Source: JBAYVY01 sp041674345
Lineage (GTDB): Bacteria > Planctomycetota > Phycisphaerae > Phycisphaerales > Zrk34
NCBI GenBank assembly: GCA_041674345.1
Contig: JBAYVY010000064.1
Location: 1-12,625, forward strand
Length of the DNA stretch: 12,625 bases
Reading direction: 5' to 3'
In this document: positions 1-5,027 of the stretch, piece by piece
Position numbering within the stretch: the stretch's first letter is position 1
Layout of the letters: each line of letters starts with the position of its first letter
Made by a program: the position numbers and the translations under genes
The notes under the pieces: model-generated
Told to the model about the DNA's origin: nothing
The model's database searches: none
What the model saw: the letters and a program-made list of their open reading frames with translations, nothing else

Positions 1-134
1 CAAGAGACGCAGAGACACAGCAGAGAGGGACGAAGGCACGAAGTGAGGATGGGGCTGTGACTCTTTCCCTTCGTCCCTCCGTCCCTAAGTCCCTTCGTCC
101 CTTTGTCTCTGTGCCGCTGCGGTTAATTTCTCCA
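1..134. repeat. Imperfect inverted repeat with octamer tandem array
   Basis: No gene is visible before 178. The right side (68-107) is five octamers in tandem: CCTTCGTC, CCTCCGTC, CCTAAGTC, CCTTCGTC, CCTTTGTC. They run into TCTGTGCCGCTGCGGTTAA (108-126). The left side (about 8-43) carries the related sequence in inverted orientation (GCAGAGACACAG, then GGGACGAAGGCACGAAG), so the whole can fold into a long imperfect hairpin. The end TCTGTGCCGCTGCGGTT closely matches 2393-2410, so this is one of two copies of a dispersed family in the window. The element may extend left of position 1. Confidence 0.7.
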
Positions 135-162
135 TGACATGTGCATCCTTCTTCCGCCCCGC

Positions 163-168
163 TACAAT
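163..168 (+). promoter_or_regulatory. Possible -10 box (TACAAT) for lepB
   Basis: TACAAT matches the bacterial -10 consensus at five of six positions and lies 9 bases before the ATG at 178. A start point about 7 bases downstream would leave almost no leader, and there is no Shine-Dalgarno sequence in the gap. No convincing -35 box at 16-18 bases was found. This is a weak call from one hexamer. Confidence 0.3.
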
Positions 169-177
169 AATCTCCCC

Positions 178-1875
178 ATGACCACGCCCCCCCGCAAGCC
201 CGGCACCGATGACAGCTCCATCAAGGAGACGCTTCAGTCGATCACCGTCGCGTTCATTCTGGCGTTCGTGTTCCGCGCGTTCGTCGTCGAGGCGTTCGTC
301 ATCCCCACCGGCTCGATGGCGCCGACGCTGCTGGGCAAGCATGTCAAGTTCACCTGCCCCGAATGCGGATACCGTTTCACCGGCGGGCCGCGCGATTATC
401 CGGGGAATAACTCGTCGAATGAACCGTTGCCCATTCAGGGACGCCAGTCGTGGCGCGACCGGAAAACCGGCGCGCGGTTCGAGCGAACCGAGCCGCTGTC
501 GGCCCACTGTCCGATGTGCGACTATCCGATCACGAAGGACTGGGCGCGACTGGACGCCGGTGACCGCATTCTGGTGTTGAAATACATTTACGCATTCAGC
601 GAGCCGCGCCGGTGGGACGTGGTGGTGTTCCGCCCGCCGGACAACCCCGGCATCAATTACATCAAACGTCTGGTCGGTTTGCCCGACGAGTGGCTTCGCA
701 TCATTCGCGGCAATGTTTTCACCTCGACGGATCAGGGCCAAAGCTGGCACATTCAGCGCAAGCCGGTGAAGGTGCAACAGGCGGTGTGGCAGCCGGTGTA
801 TCACAGCGCCTTTGAGCCGCTGGACGACGGGCAATCGCTCAATCGCCGGTCGGTGTGGACCACCCCCTGGCAGCCGGTGAATGCGGAAAACTGGGCGGCG
901 GAAAACCGCGGGCGGACCCTGACGTTCCATCCGGCCGCGGCGGATCGGCAAGGGGATGAATCGGGGACGAATGTTCCGGGGGCGGGCGTCCTGCGATTCG
1001 ATTTCGAGCGTCATCCCTGGGCGACGAAGGATTACTCGGCTTACAACAATCTGGCCATTTACTCGCTGCGCGATTCGCCGGTGTTCGTGGAAGACATGCG
1101 TGTCGGCCTCACCGTGCTGCCCCACGCGACCGGCGGCGAGGTGACGTTGCACATCGGCGGCGAACTGCTGGATTACCAGGGCGCGATCCGCCCCGATGGT
1201 TCAATCGAACTTCGCATCGCGCCAGGCGGCGCCAAACGAACCGAACGGACCTGGACCACCGTGGCGCAAGCCCCCGGCCAGCCGCTGGCCGCCGATCAGA
1301 CGCACCGCGTGGAATTGTGGTGCGTGGATCAATCGGCCCAGTTGTGGGTGGACGGCGAGATGGCGCTGAAGTACGACATTCCCGTCGCGGACCAGACCGA
1401 TGACCAATCGCCCTTCGTGTTGAGCGTGCGAACCCTGCTGGCACACAACGAGATCGGCGAACCGCCCCGCATCAGCGTCACCCTCGGCGGCGCGGCGATG
1501 GATGTCAGAGACATCGACCTGGACCGCGATCTGTATTACACCAATCCCACCCATGAATCGACCTCGCTGGCGACGTACGACAACGTCGCCAAGCTGGCGG
1601 ACAACGAGTTCTTCTGTCTCGGAGACAACAGCCCGGCCAGCGCCGACGGACGACGCTGGAAATCCGTGAACGACTGGGTCACCTACCACACCCGATTCGA
1701 CCATCACCACCTCGGCCCCGAAGGCGAAGAACTTCCGGGGGTGGGCAACGGCATCGTGCCCCGCCGGTTGATGATCGGCCGGGCGTTCTTCGTCTATTGG
1801 CCCGCCCCCGATCGCCTGTCCCCCAACGACCGGCTCTGGATGCCCAACTTCGGCGATCTACGGTTCATTCATTGA
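178..1875 (+). CDS. lepB: Signal peptidase I with zinc-ribbon-like segment and large insertion
   Basis: Membrane-anchored type I signal peptidase, which cleaves signal peptides from exported proteins on the outer face of the inner membrane. The 565-residue product starts with a short basic/acidic head and one hydrophobic segment (about 22-42). It then has the catalytic serine motif IPTGSMAPT (Ser46), the catalytic lysine in YIKRLVGLPDEW (Lys163), and the conserved box GDNSPASADGRRW from residue 482. Two Cys-x2-Cys pairs (Cys60/63 and Cys111/114) suggest a small metal-binding ribbon just after the serine. About 250-300 residues between the lysine box and GDNS form an insertion rich in beta-strand patterns (for example VELWCVDQSAQLWVDGEMAL) that resembles a LamG/concanavalin-like fold. 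The family is normally 200-350 residues. ATG 178 is preferred to ATG 139, because the extra residues lack family character and TACAAT lies between the two. The ACTTCCGGGG motif occurs at 1731 and a related copy at 974. Confidence 0.93.
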   Translation: MTTPPRKPGTDDSSIKETLQSITVAFILAFVFRAFVVEAFVIPTGSMAPTLLGKHVKFTCPECGYRFTGGPRDYPGNNSSNEPLPIQGRQSWRDRKTGARFERTEPLSAHCPMCDYPITKDWARLDAGDRILVLKYIYAFSEPRRWDVVVFRPPDNPGINYIKRLVGLPDEWLRIIRGNVFTSTDQGQSWHIQRKPVKVQQAVWQPVYHSAFEPLDDGQSLNRRSVWTTPWQPVNAENWAAENRGRTLTFHPAAADRQGDESGTNVPGAGVLRFDFERHPWATKDYSAYNNLAIYSLRDSPVFVEDMRVGLTVLPHATGGEVTLHIGGELLDYQGAIRPDGSIELRIAPGGAKRTERTWTTVAQAPGQPLAADQTHRVELWCVDQSAQLWVDGEMALKYDIPVADQTDDQSPFVLSVRTLLAHNEIGEPPRISVTLGGAAMDVRDIDLDRDLYYTNPTHESTSLATYDNVAKLADNEFFCLGDNSPASADGRRWKSVNDWVTYHTRFDHHHLGPEGEELPGVGNGIVPRRLMIGRAFFVYWPAPDRLSPNDRLWMPNFGDLRFIH

Positions 1876-1975
1876 AGTCGGAGGAAAGTCGGAAGTCGGA
1901 AGTATTTTATACACGGCTCTTTACTTCCCACTTCCCACTTCCGCCTTCCCACTTTCCTCCCACTTCCCACTTTCT
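1874..1975. repeat. Inverted heptamer tandem arrays downstream of lepB
   Basis: The left arm (1874-1904) has GAAGTCG-type heptamers with one 11-base unit (GAGGAAAGTCG), and it includes the last two bases of the lepB stop codon. The right arm (1923-1975) has ACTTCCC, ACTTCCC, ACTTCCG, CCTTCCC, an 11-base ACTTTCCTCCC, then ACTTCCC. The arms are near reverse complements and share the odd 11-base unit. The AT-rich loop between them runs from about 1905 to 1922. In RNA this would be a long hairpin that could end or protect the lepB transcript. Confidence 0.8.
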
Positions 1976-2309
1976 TTTGTCGGGTTATCCACAATCAGTC
2001 CCCATCCGTCGGCTTCCTTGAAACCGCGATTATTTCCGGTTTCACTCCCTAACGGGCATTTTCGGGGGCAGCCCAGCCGGTTCCGAAAAAATCACGTTTC
2101 TTCCCCCCATTCTCCGCCATCGCACACCCAAACCTCCCCGCCTTCCCCATTTCATCTCCGCCTGAAAATCGTATCTATTGCTCCATTTACAATCCGTTAC
2201 CCCCCGCCAATCCCGCTATGCACACTTTTTCCACACCCGCGTCGCCCCGCCTGGCCCCTCCCCAAGGGCGACCGCATTCTCCGTGGATCGGACGGGAAAC
2301 GGACAGGAA

Positions 2310-2425
2310 TTAACCACAGAGATGGCACAGAGGCACAGAGGCACAGAGAAAGAAATTTGGAAATGGATTTCGCTCTGTCTTTTACCCTCTGTGTCTGTGC
2401 CGCTGTGGTTCATTTTTTCTCTGCG
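2310..2425. repeat. Inverted repeat of the CACAGAGGCACAGAG family
   Basis: The left arm starts TTAACCACAGAGATGGCACAG and contains three octamers GGCACAGA in tandem (2324-2347). The right arm (about 2387-2410) ends CTGTGCCGCTGTGGTT, the near reverse complement. About 30-40 bases separate the arms. The right arm matches the 108-123 end of the repeat at the window start. Similar CACAGAG-type repeats are familiar from intergenic regions of many environmental bacterial genomes. No function is evident from the sequence. Confidence 0.75.
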
Positions 2426-2549
2426 CCGCTTGCGGTGAATCAAAAAGAGAGAATGCGGTGGCCCTGCCGCCGCCTCCGTTTTCACACCCTTCGCCCTTCC
2501 ATCCTTCGGCCCGGCAAGCTATCATGGCCGCTCGCTTTGGGAAGCGTTC

Positions 2550-2628
2550 CAAGTTCAAGGTTCAAAGTTTGCGGAAGCGGGTACACCTTTGAACCTTCAA
2601 CTTTGAACCTTGAACTTTGAACTTTTTC
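2550..2628. repeat. Inverted heptamer array upstream of nuoH
   Basis: The right arm (2587-2621) is five heptamers: CTTTGAA, CCTTCAA, CTTTGAA, CCTTGAA, CTTTGAA. The left arm (2550-2570, CAAGTTCAAGGTTCAAAGTTT) is its inverted counterpart. The loop is about 16 bases. The array ends about 20 bases before the nuoH ATG, so a hairpin would lie in the nuoH leader if transcription starts upstream of it. Confidence 0.8.
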
Positions 2629-2647
2629 GCCTCACGGACCATTCGCC

Positions 2648-3880
2648 ATGACCCTTTCCGCCCAGCTTTTCGTTTCACTCTGCATCGTCATCGTGCTGCC
2701 CAATCTCTTCCTCGGCGTCACGTCGTACCTGATCTATCTCGAACGCAAAATGGCGTCATGGATTCAGGATCGCGTCGGACCCAACCGCTGCGGTTTCACC
2801 TTCGGCCTGTTCGGTGACAACTCCAAAAAACGCATCTTCGGCCTGGGCCAGCCCCTCGCAGACGGCCTCAAGTTCCTCGCCAAAGAAGATTACGATCCCG
2901 ACCAGGTCGATAAAGCACTCTTCTATCTCGCCCCCGCCATGGCCTGCGCCACCGCCATGATCGGATGGGCCGTCATCCCCTTCGGCGGGGCATGGCTCTT
3001 CCCCGGTTTCGATCTCGGCTTCCTCAAAGTGTTGCCCGGCACCGTCGTCGTCTCCGTCGCTGACATCAACGTCGGCGTCATCTACATCCTCGCCGTCGGT
3101 TCCCTCGCTGTCTATGGCGTCGTCCTCGGCGCGTGGGCATCGAACAACAAGTTCGCGTTCTTCGGCGGCATCCGCGGGGCCGCCCAGATGCTCAGCTATG
3201 AAATCCCCATGGGCCTGGCCGTCCTCTGCATCCTCCTGATGACCGGCTCGGCCAGCGCGTCCGACATGCTCAACGCGCAGATCGGCCACGTCTGGAACAT
3301 CGTCCAGCAACCTCTGCTGGCCGTGCTGTTTTTCACCTGCGTGCTCGCCGAATGCAATCGCGCCCCGTTCGACCTGCCCGAATGCGAAGCCGAACTGGTC
3401 GGCGGATATCACACCGAGTATTCCTCGATGAAGTTCGCGTTGTTCTTCCTCGGCGAATACCTCCATATGATTACCGGGGCCGCGTTCTTCACGCTCATGT
3501 TCCTCGGCGGGTGGTCGCTGCCTTTCGTCGATGTCCTCAACCCCGCCCCGGCCGGCATATGGATCATGCTCGCCAAGGTCGCCGTGTTCCTCATCAAGGT
3601 CACGCTGGTGATCTCCGTGATGATGTGGATTCGCTGGACGTTGCCCCGCTTCCGCTTCGATCAACTCATGCGTCTGGCGTGGCGCTCCATGATCCCCCTG
3701 TCGCTCGGCCTGTTGCTCATCACCGGCGTGTTCACGTTCCTCGATCTCAACGACTGGCTCTGGGCGGGCAACATCGGTTTGTTCATCGCGTCATTGATCG
3801 TCGCCCCGCTCATCCCCGCCGGCCCCAACGTCAACCGCCGAATCAAACTCGAAGGCAGCCGCTACAGCGCGCCTGCGTAA
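2648..3880 (+). CDS. nuoH: NADH-quinone oxidoreductase subunit H (complex I membrane arm)
   Basis: NuoH is the membrane subunit of complex I that contacts the hydrophilic arm and helps form the quinone site. The 410-residue product has about eight to nine hydrophobic segments and the family landmarks: ERK at 32-34 followed by RVGPNRCG (42-49), GLGQPLADGLKFLAKED, and the long acidic loop RAPFDLPECEAELVGGYHTEYSS beginning at residue 238, then MKFALFFLGEY. Its length is slightly above the usual 320-400. The only good start is ATG 2648. There is no clear Shine-Dalgarno sequence, and a heptamer array lies just upstream. No other nuo gene is in the window. It follows lepB and converges on neuC, so here it stands outside the usual nuo operon on at least the downstream side. 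Confidence 0.96.
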   Translation: MTLSAQLFVSLCIVIVLPNLFLGVTSYLIYLERKMASWIQDRVGPNRCGFTFGLFGDNSKKRIFGLGQPLADGLKFLAKEDYDPDQVDKALFYLAPAMACATAMIGWAVIPFGGAWLFPGFDLGFLKVLPGTVVVSVADINVGVIYILAVGSLAVYGVVLGAWASNNKFAFFGGIRGAAQMLSYEIPMGLAVLCILLMTGSASASDMLNAQIGHVWNIVQQPLLAVLFFTCVLAECNRAPFDLPECEAELVGGYHTEYSSMKFALFFLGEYLHMITGAAFFTLMFLGGWSLPFVDVLNPAPAGIWIMLAKVAVFLIKVTLVISVMMWIRWTLPRFRFDQLMRLAWRSMIPLSLGLLLITGVFTFLDLNDWLWAGNIGLFIASLIVAPLIPAGPNVNRRIKLEGSRYSAPA

Positions 3881-3883
3881 TCC

Positions 3884-3900
3884 GCCGCTCGCGGCTTAGC
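3884..3900. repeat. 17-base element GCCGCTCGCGGCTTAGC, copy 1
   Basis: This copy fills most of the 28-base gap between the convergent stop codons of nuoH and neuC. It is identical to 4514-4530 and one base different from 4790-4806. Its core CCGC-TC-GCGG is a short palindrome, so a small hairpin is possible at this convergent junction. There is no T-tract typical of an intrinsic terminator. Confidence 0.75.
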
Positions 3901-3908
3901 AATGCCGA

Positions 3909-5027
3909 TTAATAGGTGTTGCGCTTGCGCACACTCACCTTCCCCCAATCCATCTCCGCCAATATCGCCGCGATCCGTTCCCCCGCGTGTCCGTCCCCGT
4001 AAGGATGCCGCATCCGACGCAGGTCCAGCGACAACGCCTTCACCAACGCCTCGCGCACATTCGCCGCGCCGTAATCGCAATCCACCACATTGACCGGCTT
4101 CTCCCGCCCGTTCTGCCGAGGCCCCACGTTCACGCATGGCACCCTCAACACCGCCCCCTCAATCAATCCCGCCGATGAATTGCCCACCAACGCCGTCGCT
4201 CCCGCCAACATCGACAACCATCGCGCTCGCGGCAAATGCTCGATCACTTCCATTTCCGGGGGCGCTTCCTTGATCGCCCGCCAAATCCCCGCACATCCCG
4301 CGTCACCGTTCGGCCCCATCACCACCGGCTCCAAATGGCGCACCGCCTCCAATGTCTCACCCATCCATCGCCGCTCCACTTCGTCACTTTCTCCAATCGG
4401 GTGCTGCATCACAATCACCCGTTCGACCGGGCTTGCCTCAACGCCTTCCAACCCATCGACCGCGGGTGATCCCACATTCCACACCACTTCCGCCGCCTCC
4501 CCCATCCGCACCAGCCGCTCGCGGCTTAGCATCGTCGCAACAAAATGCAAATGCGCCAATTTCGATATCGCATGGCGCATCGCCTCATCCGCCACTCCCT
4601 CCGCGCGATCGCCCCCGTGAATGTGCGCCACGTGAATCCCCCCCACGCTCCCCGCCGCCGCCGCCGCGAACGCCTCGATCCGATCCCCCAACACCATCAC
4701 CACCTCCGGTTTCAATTCGTCGAACACCCTGCCGAATCCGATGATTCCCCGTCCCAACGCATCGACATCATCCCACCGTCCTTCCGGGGGCCGCTCGCGG
4801 GTTAGCACCTTCTGCATCCTCACCTTCCCCTCCATCTCCCACCCCGCGTCCCTCACATCCCGCCACGTCCCCGTCACCCAATGCCATCCCGCCACCACCA
4901 CACGCAATCGCAATCCCTTGCTCCGCGCGATCGCCTTCATCACCGGCTCCAACAACCCGAACTCCGCCCGCGTCCCCGTCACCACGACGATTGTTTTGCG
5001 GTTTGCGGTTTGCGGTTTGCGGTTCAT
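3909..5027 (-). CDS. neuC: UDP-N-acetylglucosamine 2-epimerase (hydrolysing), NeuC/LegG type
   Basis: Cytoplasmic enzyme of the GT-B-like epimerase fold. It hydrolyses and epimerises a UDP-GlcNAc-type sugar to UDP plus ManNAc (or the diacetamido analogue), the first committed step of sialic-type acid synthesis. The 372-residue product has GTRAEFGLLEPVMKAI from residue 18, HIHGGD in the middle, LVGNSSAGLIEGA near 280, and the nucleotide-binding region NVGPRQNGREKP. The first 11 residues (MNRKPQTANRK) are encoded by a heptamer tandem repeat placed before the first beta strand. Two copies of the 17-base element encode internal residues (75-79 and 167-172), and the peptide PPEM near 257 comes from a TTCCGGGGG copy. 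The start overlaps the neuA-neuB stop by 4 bases (ATGA) with AGGAGG upstream, which points to translational coupling. Sequence alone cannot tell NeuC from LegG. Confidence 0.9.
   Translation of the reverse strand: MNRKPQTANRKTIVVVTGTRAEFGLLEPVMKAIARSKGLRLRVVVAGWHWVTGTWRDVRDAGWEMEGKVRMQKVLTRERPPEGRWDDVDALGRGIIGFGRVFDELKPEVVMVLGDRIEAFAAAAAGSVGGIHVAHIHGGDRAEGVADEAMRHAISKLAHLHFVATMLSRERLVRMGEAAEVVWNVGSPAVDGLEGVEASPVERVIVMQHPIGESDEVERRWMGETLEAVRHLEPVVMGPNGDAGCAGIWRAIKEAPPEMEVIEHLPRARWLSMLAGATALVGNSSAGLIEGAVLRVPCVNVGPRQNGREKPVNVVDCDYGAANVREALVKALSLDLRRMRHPYGDGHAGERIAAILAEMDWGKVSVRKRNTY
4514..4530. repeat. 17-base element GCCGCTCGCGGCTTAGC, copy 2, inside neuC
   Basis: Identical to 3884-3900. Read on the minus strand in the neuC frame, it encodes LSRERL (residues 167-172) in HFVATMLSRERLVRMGEA. 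At this place NeuC relatives usually have a charged helix of similar character, so the element is either tolerated there or arose by chance from fitting codons. The exact 17-base match to an intergenic copy argues against chance. Confidence 0.7.
4781..4806. repeat. Composite: CTTCCGGGGG motif joined to 17-base element copy 3
   Basis: CTTCCGGGGG (4781-4790) is directly fused, sharing one G, to GCCGCTCGCGGGTTAGC (4790-4806), which differs from the other two copies at one base. In the neuC frame it encodes LTRERPPEGR (residues 75-84). Two of the dispersed elements of this window therefore meet within one stretch of coding sequence. Confidence 0.7.
4994..5024. repeat. Heptamer tandem repeat (GTTTGCG) at the neuC start
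   Basis: One TTTTGCG and three GTTTGCG units run from 4994 to 5021, and a partial unit merges into the start codon. On the coding strand it reads as MNRKPQTANRK. It abuts the ATGA overlap with neuA-neuB. The family core begins only after it, so it looks like an in-frame N-terminal extension. Confidence 0.85.

Larger units (their letters stand above)
1876..2647. other. Repeat-rich intergenic region between lepB and nuoH
   Basis: This 772-base gap has no open frame with protein-like composition. The long frames across it are proline/serine/arginine-rich by-products of the base composition. It holds the inverted heptamer array at its left end, a perfect DnaA-box sequence TTATCCACA (1985-1993), a TACAAT hexamer (2188-2193), the octamer inverted repeat (2310-2425) and a second inverted heptamer array (2550-2628) close to the nuoH start. 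Nothing recognisable was seen between about 2000 and 2300 or between 2426 and 2545, apart from two one-mismatch DnaA-box-like sequences at 2227 and 2310. Confidence 0.7.

Noticed and set aside
1..2425. Insertion sequence bounded by the two inverted repeats around lepB
   Set aside because: No transposase is present, the enclosed gene is a housekeeping peptidase, and the repeats are internally palindromic rather than a terminal inverted pair. No target duplication is visible.
2018..2620. 200-codon open frame on the + strand between lepB and nuoH
   Set aside because: It runs through three repeat arrays, is rich in Pro, Ser, Arg and His from base composition, has no domain likeness and no ribosome-binding site.
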